DNA of 64,000 nucleotides from Rallus limicola (Eukaryota; Chordata; Aves; Gruiformes; Rallidae). Below are positions 41,401-53,997 of this stretch, piece after piece. The first letter of the stretch is position 1, and every line of letters starts with the position of its first letter. A program made the position numbers and the translations under genes. The notes under the pieces were generated by a model that did not search any database, had not been told where the DNA came from, and was given only the letters and a program-made list of their open reading frames with translations. Location of the stretch: contig JAKCOZ010000001.1 of assembly GCA_022605955.1 (NCBI GenBank), positions 97,930,211-97,994,210 on the forward strand, in the 5' to 3' direction.

Positions 41401-44400
41401 AGTTGGATAAGTGGGATGAGATAGATGAAAGAAGAGTGTACAAGTAGTTGTATGTATATGGTGCATGCAAGCCCTTTTTTGGCAAAGTTCACATAAACTT
41501 CTTCATAGTATTTAAAACTTGGAGATCTCATTTTGTTTTTAAATCTGTTGTCACAATTATCCTCAGGTCTGCAGTAATTTGCATTTCAAGTGTACAGGAA
41601 TCTCTGAGCACTTCCTTTGTGTTTTGTATAATTATTGTTAATACCTGATTTCACAGTTACTTATAGCCTCGATGTATTACTTGACTATTGTTAATACCTC
41701 ATTTACTATTCTGACCACCTTGAACAGTCTTCTACATGATACTTCCTGGAGTATCTAGTCTTTCATCTTCTGGCAGTTATGATTGTAGTTTCTCTCTGGC
41801 TGTAGCACAATCTCATTTATTTGCTTCAGATAGTATTTTTAATTTTGTATTGCAGGGTTCAAGATGGATGCCAGGGAGTGTAGTAAAGCTAGTGCAATAA
41901 CAGAAGATGGGGACCCTTAGTGTCCTAATGAGGTGACTTTGAGAGGCCATGGTTCACACAGCTTCTGGTTCCAACTATGTACAGCGACACTTATATTCTG
42001 CCTAAGTTCACTTGGCCACCAGAAGGAGAACTCAGTCTTCTTGCCAGTGGCACTCATTTCCACCTGGCCTTTTGTGCTGGCACTTAGTTTATGTGGCTGT
42101 TTAATGAGCCAGATTGAGGACTGATCCAGCTGCAAACTAATCTTGTATTTCTTCTGGTTTGCTTTTTGGGTCATTTCCCTAATCTGCTTTACAGTGCAGC
42201 TGTAAGATGCAAGTGTCAGCACAAACAAGGTGGAGGAACAAATGATGGAGCTCAGTAGGGAGGACAGAAAAGATGACCTATTTGCAGATGTCCTGATTTA
42301 TGCTACAGGTTGAAGGCCCTGTGTTACACACTTGCTGAGAACTGGCAAACGAGAATTGCTGCCAAAAAGGTGATTGGCAACATCACTCATCTTTAAATGG
42401 CAACAGCTTCTGGCTCCCGATTCAGTTTCTATTGACAAACTCTGTCTGAATACGGGAGGTGCATGTGAAGCCTGGCACCCCAGCCTTAGAAAGTTGCTCA
42501 TCCCTGCTGCAGAGTGGTACAGGTTACATAAAGAACTCTCTGCAACGTAAACTGGAGTAACTAAACACCTTATAGAAGATAAGCATAATTACCCACCCCC
42601 CCTAGGTAGAAGCACCCATCACATTTGCCAAACAAAAATTCAGATAATTGGAAGATCTGGCTTAGCACATTCTGAAATTGGCATGTCGGATCTAAAAATC
42701 TCTGATTCAGTCTTTCTAGCTCGGTGAGTTGGATTTCCAGTTGGGAGATTCATTCAGCAGGGCTTAGGTTTTAAACCAGATATATAAAAAGCACCAAAGC
42801 CTTTGCCTCAGGGGCTGCCATGGGAATTACATTCCTGGATAAGTCAGAATACCATCTGTACTGCCAACTGTGATGTGAGAGAGTTGAGCGAGGTTTTCTG
42901 AGCGACCAAAGGCACCTAACAAAAATAGGTAATACCTCTCTCCAGGCTGCTGTACGCATATCAGACTGTCCCAGGCCTCTGAAGGCTGCATTTCCATTGT
43001 GACTTGAAGTTACCTGAATCTAGCTTACCCTAGGCTGGCAAGACATGCAGATAGATAGTGTTACGTAATGGCCCATAGGTAGTGTCTGCAGTGGATAATA
43101 AATCCAAATCAGTTCATTAAAAGAGGAGGCAAATAGTTTGGACAAAACAGTCTGAACTGGAGAGGGCAGTTGGTGGCAAGATGGAAGAATTGCAGTCTCA
43201 ATGGTGGTAAATGAAGTTCATCCTGTTTAATTGTGCTGATGATTTTGGCAAAGTCGATCACAGGAGGCACTGCAGAAGCTCGGTCATTGGGCCTTGACAT
43301 CTTATATTCTGTCAAAATTCACTCCCTTTTGTAATACTTGTATTCATTATCAGGCAAAATCTCGACCATAGTTAAGGGTAAATACACGTCAGGAACTGAA
43401 GGGAGAAAGCTTTCCAGAAACATTGTAATTAAGTGCAAACCAGATACTTTTGATTTTAGAATGTTTATGTAAATCTATACATGTTAATGGACAGAAACAC
43501 ACATTTAAATACCCTGAAGTTTGCCCCAGAGTGATGTAGTAATTACCTAGTTATGAGTTGTGCATGTTAATTTTTGCAGACAATTTATCTGGTTTATCAG
43601 GCTTTGAGAGACATGATATTTTCCTTCTACTTTATTTTTACTTTTTTAATGCTCCTATTTTCACAACAGAGCACAGATAGCATATTTAACAGTCCATTCC
43701 TGTAATTATGAGTGAAGGGGGGAAGCACAGGCAAGAGTAGGCAACAAGAAGCAAGAGCTGAAGGTGAGGTAGTTATCTGTGAGGAGGAGATAAGATACAG
43801 TAATGCAAAGCCAGCACAGATGTGGCCAGAGTGGCAAGCAGAAAGGATACTTCTATAAACATTTTTTCAAGCCAGCTATAACGGTAAGTATTAAAAAAGG
43901 GAAAAGAATCAATTGCAGTAGTGAACCCTAATTGAATTTGGAAATAATACCTATTAATAATGTGCAATAAAGGAACTACCTCTTTACCTTCGCAAGTGAG
44001 GCATGTTTTGGATGTGTCCTCAGTACCTGCTTGAAGAGAAGCACATGTCCAATGGCAGATGTTGGTTTCTTTTATAATCAAGAGTGCATGCTTATGAATT
44101 TGCAAACAAGACTTAGCGTAGGCACCTTCAGTGTTGTATTTTTGTTAGTCAGGCCTGGGCTAGGCACAAACCCCCTCCCTTGTAACCGTATTTGAGTGTC
44201 TGTTTTGTTTCAGAAGTAATCAAAGATACAGATTATATGAGTCTTCGATATTCATTGTTATTTACCTCTGAAAGATTCAGCTGGTTTGCTTTGTGATTGC
44301 TTTTCTAAAGGAAATGATGCATTGTAATCAATTTACTGTGTGTGGTTTTAAATGTCAGGGACATTTTTGTTAGTCTAACTAGCAGAATCATGCAGTCAGA

Positions 44401-46639
44401 GATGATGCAGACTTTTTGAAATAAGGCTGTTTTAAGGATTAACTTCTAAGAGATTTCAAGTTCAGCATATCTAAGTAGAATATATGCTTGCTTACTGGTT
44501 GCTTTTTTTTTTTTTTTAACTGGAAGTCATGTGGCTTTTCAGCTAAGATGCATTAGGTGAGGTGTATTTCTGGTATTTTATTGTGTTCCACCATTACTTT
44601 CCTGATGATTCTTTAGAACCTGATAAGAACAGAAGCTACTGACTGTGATCACTTTTGAGTATTGACACTGTGTTTGAAAGTTCTGGGGAAAGAGTAAATG
44701 TTTCTTTATTATCAAAATGCGTATTTGAGTGTTTAATTCAATTAAAATGTCATAATCGTAAAATGTTGAAAGAAGCAAACCGCTCTATGCGCCAATTTGG
44801 AAAGAAGAACTTTTTAAAGGGAACTCCATGTAGCTTTTGTAGACACTTAGGCCTCTCTTCACTGTTGGTTGAGTTTATTTAAAGAGCTTTTCTAGTCACC
44901 TTTGAACCCAAATGATTTCTCCAGATGTACAGAAGTGAACAATGTAAAAATCTTGCTGTTTCAGCAGAACAGGATCCAGCTGGCAGGGAACTGGATCTGC
45001 AAGTCATTGGTTACAGCTGTGTTTCGATTTATGTGATGGTTGAAAAAATAAATTACTGGATTAAATGGCTAGAAAGAGGACTCTTTGTTTAGCCCTTGTG
45101 TGGGGACTGAAAGTGTTTATGGTGCTGTTTTCTACAGAGCCCTTGCAAAGTAAGCTGGACAAATAGACTTATTCAAAACTTCTCTGAAATGTTGCGCATT
45201 CAGCTTTATGTCTTTACAGAAGAATCTGTATGTTTTTGTGTAATGCTGTCAGCCAGCAACCGTTTTTAAGGTCTCTTGGCCTTTGAGAGTGGCGGTAGCA
45301 TTTTAAGCAACATCTTTTAGGCATTGCAGTTTATCACTGGGAGGCAGTTTCCTTTAGTTAAAGGTTTTAAAATGCATTTCTTGGCATGGACACAAATACA
45401 TGTAGGGACTCTGTCAAGCTCATAACTTTTTAATGGGTTTAATATTTCAGCTTTGTATACCACTTACCTTTTGCTCTACATAATAATGCTGATGTAATTG
45501 TAAATTGGGTGCACAATAATTTACAGACCAGGCACAATGAAATCAGAAACTAATGCCAAGTGTTTTGATTATCGTGTATCTTATTTTAATGTTCTAACGA
45601 TGTAGGTGGATAATTTCTTCAAGACGGTGATTATGTCTTATTACCTGATATCCTGATTCTGCAAAGATTTACATGCTTAATTTTACTGAACAGTTCCCCT
45701 GTCTTTGCTAGGACTGCACAGTGCACAGGGCTCATCACAGCTGTGTTAGCTATTTGCTAGGAAACATGTTAATTTTTTTTTTAATTCTTTATAAGGGTAT
45801 GGTCCCATGACCTGCCCTTCCTCCTGAAGGCAGCTTGTGTTGAAGGAGCTGAGACGTAACTTCCTGCGGTGAAGCCCCAACTCCACTGAAGTCACTGGAC
45901 ATTTTGCTCCTGACTCCTCTTAGGCTACAGTTTCACCTTTAGAACTTTCACTTACAACAAATACCATGAGACCCACAAGTGATTTCTCTTAACTGGGGCA
46001 ACCACTTGTGAAGTGATGTGTGAATGTGAACAACCTATTTGATTCTAGATCTACAGTAGCTTTAAAAGTTTCTTGCAGTTGCTACGGAAAGACAAATAAT
46101 AGCATCTAACTTTCAGTCACGACAGACAGCGAGCATGTAGTGCATTTTTTAAAACTTTAGCTGGCTTTCAGCATAATAGTTTTCAAAGCCAGGAGCTTTT
46201 CAGCACTTATATCTGTTTATTCAGCAGTATTTCCTAGCAATTATTTTAGGCTGACCATTTAATTTCATTTTACAGTCATAAAGCAGTCAATAGCTGTAGC
46301 TGGGTATCAGTTACGTTCTATTTATTAAAACATTTCTAAACATGGAAAATTATGGTTGTGACTACATCATAATAGTTGTCCTATCAAGATCTAATTACTT
46401 TCCTAAAACCAGTTTGCACAAATAATTTTCAAAGGATTGCCTTTATAAAGTCCTGAAAAACGCTGACCAAGGAGAGTTAAAATACCAGAACAGGAGCTCT
46501 TTTCCAAGGCAAAAATGAAATCAAACAAGTTGGCCAGGTTCCATCATAAGCCACCCTCAGAAATACCAGAGAGAGGCTTAAAATATTTTAAATAGAATAT
46601 TTCCCCTCCCCCCACTCCTTTTTATTGTTGTCCCTGAGC
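26403..46639. other. long intron-like non-coding sequence
   Basis: About 20 kb with no RNA gene or coding exon recognised. There is a GC-richer patch at about 27640-27920 (Ala/Gly/Pro-rich frames, no domain), a purine tract at 29411-29499, and otherwise AT-rich sequence with short A and T runs. The longest frame is about 121 codons (41018-41383) and shows no known protein. Confidence 0.65.
29411..29499. repeat. GA-rich purine tract
   Basis: About 89 bp almost entirely of A and G, with only two T interruptions, made of GGAA, GAGA and GAAA units. It could form triplex DNA. The reverse-strand frame rich in Ser, Leu and Phe is an artefact of the repeat. Confidence 0.92.
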
Positions 46640-46850
46640 AGCATTATTACATTAAGAGCCATGCGACAGAAAGTCGTGGTGATGCAGAATAAATAACCAT
46701 AATGTATCAAAAGCAGACAAAGGTGTGATTGATCTGTCTGGAATTGGCAGACTCTTTCGCTGTGTCAGGCTGTTTCTTTGATCAATGAAGGTATAGCCTC
46801 TGACCCTTAAAAAAAATCAATGAGATTGATTGAAAGGAGAGAGAGAGAAC
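46640..46850. promoter_or_regulatory. candidate conserved enhancer-like segment
   Basis: This stretch holds a TCF/LEF-type site CTTTGATCAA (46776-46785), a PBX/HOX/MEIS-type TGATTGAT (46726-46733) and a short palindrome AATCAATGAGATTGATT (about 46818-46834) within about 110 bp. It has balanced composition and no simple repeats, the look of conserved non-coding elements. Conservation itself cannot be seen from one sequence. This is inference. Confidence 0.2.
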
Positions 46851-48085
46851 TATGAGAATGTAGGATAGCTTTAACCTTCACTGTCTAGAAAATTGAAAAT
46901 ATTCTGGTTTTGCAGGCATTGAACCTGCTGGTTTGTATTTTCTTATTAAAATGCTTTGCTTTTCCCCAGAGTGGTTTGCAAACCCCTGAAAATAAGGCTG
47001 TAGAAACGATGTGTCCTAATGTTTCTCACAAATGTTTATCTGCAAATCACGTTTTAAAGAAAACATGAGGGGGTTTTCTATAGCAGAATTCTGTACATTC
47101 TGTTACTGTTTGCAGTATGCACAGAATGCCTTTAATTTCCTTTTAGAAAGTTTGATTCTAATTTGACATATACATATCCAAGAGTCCATGCTCAGAGAAA
47201 TAGCTCAGACCATTACAGAGACACTGCCCATCCGAGTAAAGTTACCCCAATTGCCGTATCTGTGGGATCGGCTCCACTGCTGATTGCAACAATAGTGCGA
47301 AACCAGCACGGAGGGGTGCCTTCTGGGAATAAACAGCCACCTTCTTCCACGTAATCTTGGGGGGTTATCAGTTTTATGTGTATCTCTATATGCACCTATA
47401 CCTAATTAGTAAGGAAAGAATAAAAATGTCGTACTGGAAAATTTATGAAGCGAGGTTTTTAAAATAGTGCCTGGTGCTTTAAGTCTTTTTTATTGAACGG
47501 GCTGCAAATGCAGCCCTGACTGTTCAGTCGAGAACAGTTTTATGAACAGTTGGAATTTCATTTTAGTACCAGGCCTTCTCTTCACGTTGTGCTGATGATG
47601 TATTAAGCAGTAACACAAAGCAATTAGTGAAGTAAGAATAAGAAGCCTTCATAAATAGAAAAATTCATTCATTCACTCTTTCATGCTTTTGAGGCTCAGG
47701 AAAACATGGGTCAAAAAAAGAGTAAATATCACCGTGGTTAGTTTTCACAAATAATTACTTTTTTAATTGAAAATGTCAGTGAAATCAGGGTCTGTTGAAC
47801 AGTGTTCATATACTTTCAAAGTAATTCAGACTGCAGTAATTTCTGCTGTCATATGTCTGTGTTTTAATAAAGGGCAGGTAAATTGACAAGTCAGCAAGGA
47901 GATGGTATAATAGCATTTCTTGAGTACGAAGGAGCTTGCGTGGGGAGAGAAGGATATTGCTGCTTCTCTGTGTTTTATTTGTGTGATTTCCTTTCCATGA
48001 TAGGTTGTGTGGGCTATATGTATACACATTTAATACTTCACAATCAGGTGGGAATTTCAGCTAAGTAACAAAAGGGACTTCAACT

Positions 48086-48110
48086 AAAAAAAAAAAAAAA
48101 AAAAAAAAAA
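48086..48110. repeat. poly(A) run of 25
   Basis: 25 consecutive A. The 5' flank shows no retrocopy or LINE 3' end that I recognise, so the origin is undecided. Confidence 0.95.
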
Positions 48111-48712
48111 GCCGAGGTCTGGGTGTAGGATTTCTAAACAAAAAATTAATTGGGGAGATTTTTGTGTTGGATCTGGGACTAGATAGCTGTGGGATTTTTC
48201 TGAAGTCTTGATCCCCTTGCTGTTTATCAGGGAGGTGAGAAGGACAAGCATACAAATCTATGGCATATGCTTAGAGACAGGTCACTCAGTTTCGTTCTTC
48301 CAAGTCATATAAATGCTACCTTAAAGGAAGCTAAGCCTTGCATTTTAATGAGCATCCCTTTCATGTGCACTGTGATGAAGAAACTTTTGCTCCTAGAAAA
48401 AGAAGAGGGATGAGGGCATTACCTCTCTGTTGGAGCACATTCAGAATAGGAAGATGAGAACTGTAAAATCAGAATAACATTTGGTATCAGTGCGTTTCTC
48501 CCTCTGTGTTAAACTCGTTCTGATTTTGCTCCAATAGTATCTAATTCTTGTCATCACATACTCTTAACTTTATTATTTGTTATTCCAGAGAATCCTTCTC
48601 TTTCATACAAAGTTTGTATTAATACGGAAAATTGCCTTATTCTTGCTGTCTAAGAAACAAAAGGCTCATCTGGTATTTGAATGGGTTCTGATATCTGACA
48701 TCCACATCCAGA

Positions 48713-48806
48713 CTCCCCCCTCCTCCCTCTCCCCCTCCCATTAAGTAATAATCTGGGAAACACTTTTTTGGGTTTTTTGTTGGGGGGGGGAGGGAGGGTT
48801 GTGGGG
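48713..48806. repeat. C-rich tract followed by G-quadruplex motif
   Basis: A C/T tract at about 48713-48740 is followed about 45 bp later by G9-A-GGG-A-GGG-TTGT-GGGG (48782-48806). The two tracts are roughly complementary and could pair as a hairpin. Alternatively the G tract could fold as a quadruplex. Confidence 0.8.
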
Positions 48807-51332
48807 TTTTTTTTGAAATTTTTGGGTGGTTTCAGCAATGGCTGCTGCTCTTATTCTGTTCTTCTTGTACACAAATTGCATCTTTCCAGTGTGGATGTGA
48901 ATGCTGTCCCCTTGTGGATGATGCTCACAGTCTTAACTGCTGCCGGCAGGACCGAGCGGTACCCTTCAAGAGTCTTTACGGTGGTGCCCGGTGCACTGCA
49001 TTTATTTAGCATTGCTAAAGGACAGATTTAAGGTTCTTTTTGTATCTCATCCCCCTGTCAGCTAAATCTTTCCCAGAAAAGATGCAAAGCTGAGGTACTT
49101 TTTTTTTCTGTCTGTGAGGGGTCATTTACTGCAACAAAGTCATTCCTGGCTGAGGTATAAGCCTGTTAAAAATCGCCTATGCTAGCAGCTGAATAATTTT
49201 CTAGACCAATTTTTTACATTTCTACTAATGAAAACAGCTGGGTCATTAAATCCAGCAATCGATCTCCAATTATAACCTGTCTCGGACAACGCAGCGCCCT
49301 GCCCCAGCAGGTGCCCTTCCCACAGGCAGACCTCCGTCCTCAGCCTCTGCCATGAAACACCTATTTGCTGCCCCGTCAATCCCATATCCACTCCTAGCAG
49401 CTCTAGAAGCACAAATTCCTGCCCAAACTAACACTGCTGTGGCACAGGGGCTAATTCAGGTATTCGACATTCAAAGGGCTGCCGGCAGTCAGGCTGCGCG
49501 TTCGGTCTCTCCCGCTGAAAAGCAGAGCTATGGTTAAAAAAGGTGTGGTTCCGCTTGGAAGCAGGCAGTGTGTACAGACAGTGATGTAACTGTAAATGCG
49601 ATGGGGTTTTCTTTCATCATTATTATTTGAGTCTATCAGCAGAATAGAATTTCAGAGACCAAAACTCTGGATGCGTGCTACCCGAATTCTTTCTTTCCTC
49701 CTGTGAAACCGAGAGAAGGATGTGTGGCAGTTGCTGGAGCAGTTTTATGAAAAGCTTTTCGATCTTATCAGGACCTGCATGGGAATAAAAATAAGTTAAA
49801 TGGATGACATTTAATCTTCACAGAGCGAACAGTAATTACAGGCAAGATTTTAAAGTGGCTCTTTAAAGTCTCCAAACCCATTGCTTCTTTTCTCCATAAA
49901 TCGCATGGGGATTTACTGTACTGTGGATGCAAAATGTAAAGGATCGGGCGATTCCGTGAAATTCAGGCATGCATACAGAAATGTCTTTCCAACTTTTTTT
50001 ACACTTACCCTCGAAATGAAAATGGATTTTCCCGGTAGTTGACTGACCAGAAATGAGTAGCTCCTAACTAGGTTGAGTGGACAGGAGTTCTACAATATTG
50101 GATTAGTGAAAGGAGTGAACGTCTTTGGTTTAATTCAACTAGTCTTCTATTTTTAATCTCCAAGGAAACAGCTGAAGTTGAATGTTAATTAAACAGCAGT
50201 CTTTGATCCACCCAGCCACTCCCGGAGGCATAATAATAATATATAAGCGCACACACAGCAAATATATAATAGGCACATTTAAAGGAGTGCATCTAACCTT
50301 GCTATACTCATATTGAAAACGTTTCTAGCTGACCCATTCTTGTATTATTTGACCATGGAAAGGGAAAATGAGGGGAAAATGCTAAGTTAAACTTTGAAAG
50401 GTGGGGCAGCAGAGCAAGTGCAAGTTACTATTTTGAGGATGCATAAGGGTTAATGATTAGAAGAGTGAAATCAGGAAAGACCTTAAGCCCAGATCTATGA
50501 CAGTGGTAATTGAGCTGATTGATTACGACATCTTGTTTCAGACGACTATTGATTTAATCTAGTCTACAGTCCCATTGGCCCCAGAGGTGCTCCCAAGTGA
50601 GGCTCAGCACTTGAACCTGGGTACTCTTCCCCACTCACCGTCTGGATATAAATTTCCAGAATCTGCAGCCATTTATAATTTTCACCCATCTTTATGCTTT
50701 TATTCAAAAGCCTCTAATTTCAGCAGGCTGATGTTTTAACCATTGAGGGGGCAGACACGGGGAAAATGAGATGGCACGGACTGAAAAGGGTGGGCTTTTT
50801 TTTAAAAAAAAAAAAAGCAACACAGAGAGCTGGGTCTATGTGGCTAGTATTTGCATCTGTTGTTTCTGATTCGCAGAGCTAGCAAAGGCTGCTTTTGGAG
50901 GCAGTCCACAAAGCTGGGCTATCGGTAGGCAGTTTGCTGTACGCGCACGTTCAATTATTAAAATAGTAGACTTTTTTTTCTGTCTGATAGCCATAGCGAG
51001 GTCATGACATTAATTTATCCAGGGTATTGTGGGTAACTATACAGAAAAAAAGCATAAAGGGCACAGATGCTGGAGCAGCAAAAAATGGATGGGTCTGAGC
51101 AAAAGGAGATTAAGAGGCGATGACCAATCTAATGTACGTATAGCAGTAAGAAGCCGGCATCCGTCACAGACTATTGATGGCAATAAGTATTTTAAGCCAC
51201 TCTGTGCATGTGTTAATTTATTATTATCTTATATATACCTCAGTAAATGCTAAGATGAATGCTGTAATTTTTTCAGTTTCCCAAATCTGATTTCGGTCTT
51301 GTTTTTGTTGTCTCATGCTTGGCATTCTCCGC

Positions 51333-51388
51333 TCTGTCTCTGTCTCTGTCTGTGGGTGTGTGTCTGTCTCCGTCTCTCCCTTTCTCTG
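51333..51388. repeat. (CTGTCT)n-like simple repeat
   Basis: Degenerate CTGTCT units with a GTGTGTG interruption, just upstream of the CpG-island-like segment. Confidence 0.75.
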
Positions 51389-51477
51389 AGATTACAGACT
51401 TAACTGTTTCCTAATTGTCTACTTTCTGCCATCCTTTACCTAAGAAATTAATTATCATCACAACAACCGGTTATAAG

Positions 51478-51730
51478 CACGTCCTATCTGGGCTTAGGGC
51501 GTGTACCCCAGCGTTTCGGCTTCCTTTCTGTACTTTGGGGCTGCACGGTGTTTTCTTTTGGACCTTTCCTGCGAGCGGATGCCCTTCACATTTGCCGCTG
51601 CTGTAGGGTTGCCAAATGGCTACCTGAGCCGGGACTGCGGCGTAGCACTGCATCCTGGGACCTGCCTGTCCGGCCACGCCGAGAGTTTCTACAGCACCAG
51701 GCGGCTTTGAGAATTGGCTGGCAAATTGCG
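51478..51730. promoter_or_regulatory. small CpG-island-like segment, candidate internal promoter
   Basis: By hand count there are about 16 CpGs in about 250 bp, with G+C in the mid-50s percent. This gives an observed/expected CpG ratio of roughly 0.8, while the rest of the window is strongly CpG-depleted. Such segments usually stay unmethylated and mark promoters or enhancers. It lies about 3.2 kb upstream of pre-miR-125b-2, so an internal promoter for that miRNA or for a short host isoform is plausible. No TATA box is evident in it. Open frames read through it on both strands, which is expected of GC-rich DNA and not evidence of coding. Confidence 0.4.
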
Positions 51731-52054
51731 TATCACCTGTGTTGTTTCCCCCCCCCTCCCCCAGCCCCCACCCTCCGTTAAATAATTTTTATACCACGAA
51801 TCGCAGTGCTGTGGTATTGTCTGGGAAAATAATTCCCAAATACTGTTGGCGTAAAAAGGGAAAAGCTGAAAGATTGTCAACACCGTAAGTCATTAAAGTC
51901 CCTTGCCTTAAGAACAAAGGAAGAAGGTAAAAATGCACACGATGGTTATGCTCTGTGGATTTTCATAGCCTGTCAGACAACTTGTGCCTGTGTTTCAGTT
52001 AACAGCGTTTGTGCTTTGCTTTGTGTTGTGCACTTTATATATGTGCCTTGAGTG

Positions 52055-52078
52055 TCTGTGTGTGTGTGTGTGTGTGTA
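52055..52078. repeat. (GT)n microsatellite
   Basis: A short TG/GT dinucleotide array, about 3 kb upstream of miR-125b-2. Confidence 0.93.
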
Positions 52079-52432
52079 TTCGATGTAAGTGTATGTGCAC
52101 AGACTGCTCTACCACCACGGAGCAAATAGCATACAGATAAATACACAGGCGTAGCTCAAACAGACATTTTCAGTACTCGGGGTGGTGGTGCGGGTGTATT
52201 GCCATTGTTCTCTCGCAGCGCTCCCTCTGACGCAAGCAGCTTCTAGGGTTTTATTTCATTTTAAATTCAGAAGTCTAGCATAAATAAAACAAGAAGGAAA
52301 AAAAATTAATTGCTTAGTCTGGTTAAATACCGATTGAAGTCCAGAAACTCACGATTTCAGCACAGTGAATGGTTCTTCAGACCCTGGCACTGTTTTGGCT
52401 ATGAGACAATTCCTACTTATAAAGAGCACAAT

Positions 52433-52459
52433 GGGGGGGGGGTGGGGGGAAGGAGGAGG
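52433..52459 (+). repeat. G-rich tract
   Basis: A G10 run, a G6 run, then repeated AGG units. It is G-quadruplex-capable on the + strand. Confidence 0.8.
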
Positions 52460-53170
52460 AAAGATAGCATTAATTTTCAGGAAGATTAATATTAGTCTTT
52501 TTAATGTTCATTATTTTCTGAAGAAATGAAACCTTGTAGCTTCTGAGAGCTAGTGTGTCCTTCCCACTGGTATTTATTCGAGCAAGGGAAAAAATGAAGG
52601 CGGCGTAGAATAAACTCCTAAGACTGTTCAAGAATTACTGGCATTATTTCTCTCTACATCACGTGTGAGCCTGGGTTGCCTGCTATTCCTGAGGCAGAGG
52701 ATCGAGGATGAAAGTCGGTGTGTCAGAGCCTGTTTTCACAACTGCATTTGGAGATCTGTCTTATTGATTAGGAAAAAAAGGGGGTGGGAATAGGAGTGTG
52801 AGGTGAGGGGAGGACCGACTGACTACTGGCTTATTGCAGCTCAAGACATTTTCTTCCGGAAAGATGTCAAACAACTGAGACACAGCAACAGAGGAAGTAG
52901 AAAGGTGGAAAAATAAGAAGAGGGACCCTTTGGAAGAAATGAAGGCATTCCTTATGAGAGCCTTGAGGCTTTTTTTTCTTCTAACATCTGACCCACAAGG
53001 GCTAGAGTGACAGCGTCATGCAAATGCTGCAGTCCAGCAGGTCTGAGAGAGGGTGGATGCTAGAGAGTGAGTTAATGTTAATGATGAGTGCAGTGAAAAT
53101 ACCAGCCGATACCACCCCCTCCACACACAACTGCTCTGAGTCAGCATCCGCTGCTTTGCCTTGCCTTTTG

Positions 53171-53260
53171 GTGCGTGCGTGTGTGTGTGCGCGCGCATGT
53201 GTATGTGTATGTGTGTGTGTGTGCGCGCGCGTGTGTGTGTGCTAGTGACTGTGTGTGTGC
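53171..53260. repeat. compound (GT)n/(GC)n alternating purine-pyrimidine tract
   Basis: About 90 bp of nearly perfect purine-pyrimidine alternation: GTGC units, then (GT)n, GCGCGC, GTGTAT units, (GT)n, GCGCGCGC and (GT)n. This is a classic Z-DNA-prone composition and is likely length-polymorphic. It lies about 1.7 kb upstream of pre-miR-125b-2. Confidence 0.95.
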
Positions 53261-53531
53261 ATGGAAGGTAAAGCCAGTCAGTCAGTGAGAAGCAAAGGTA
53301 CGTTTGAGAGCAACTAAAATCTGACTGATTTCCATCTTCAGAGCATCAGATGTATTCCCTAAAGAGGATGGGTCTATGCGATGGGGGTGGTATAATTATG
53401 TTAATGTCATATTTATAGAGGGGAGAGATTTTTCATTCTAATTATTGATTTGAAAGCTGTGGTCAAAATTGTTTGTTAAATCATGATCAGCTTTTAAAAA
53501 AGAAATTGAATGAAATCTAAGGACTGCTGTA

Positions 53532-53560
53532 CATATATATATATATCTCATATATATATT
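53532..53560. repeat. (AT)n microsatellite pair
   Basis: Two AT arrays separated by CTC. This is a cruciform-prone AT segment. Confidence 0.88.
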
Positions 53561-53715
53561 TTGTTTCGTTTAACTATTTTGTGTCTGAGGCATAACTGAT
53601 TGAATGGTGCACAGTGACAAAGAAACGGCTCTTATATAATGTTGCATTATATCATCAGCTGAAATAATATTTTAAATAATCCAAAATGTTCTGAAATCTG
53701 AAGTATCATTCTGGA

Positions 53716-53749
53716 GGGGAGGGTGAAGGGCAGGGGTGGGGGTGGGGGG
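53716..53749 (+). repeat. G-quadruplex motif
   Basis: Six G runs of three or more (GGGG, GGG, GGG, GGGG, GGGGG, GGGGGG) with loops of one to four bases, a strong intramolecular quadruplex pattern on the + strand. It is about 1.2 kb upstream of pre-miR-125b-2. Confidence 0.85.
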
Positions 53750-53980
53750 CACTGGCAAATCTTTTCTTCAGCAGAGTGCTCTGTACAGCTTGCTTGTAAA
53801 TGGATGATTCACCTGTTCGACCAGCAGAGATTCTAATTCTTCCCCCCCCTTCTGTTTTTTTTTTCCTTTTTAAAGCTGAACGGCTTCCCGAAGAGCACTG
53901 AGTTTTCTATGCCAGATTCTGCTCCAGTGGCTAGGACCTTTATGGCTGCTGTTTCTTTTGCTCTGGGCTCTGATGGAGGA

Positions 53981-53997
53981 AAAAAAAAAAAAAAAAA
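53981..53997. repeat. poly(A) run
   Basis: About 17 A in a row within non-coding sequence. No retrocopy is recognised upstream. Confidence 0.85.

Larger units (their letters stand above)
46851..51477. other. non-coding sequence with locally raised CpG
   Basis: No gene is recognised. CpG density rises locally at about 48940-48990 and 49280-49515, ahead of the denser segment at 51478. A TCF/LEF-like CTTTGATCCA occurs near 50202. The block may contain regulatory elements, but none is certain. Confidence 0.5.

Noticed and set aside
48086..48110. Poly(A) run as the tail of a processed pseudogene
   Set aside because: No recognisable coding or structural RNA sequence precedes it, and no target-site duplication is evident.
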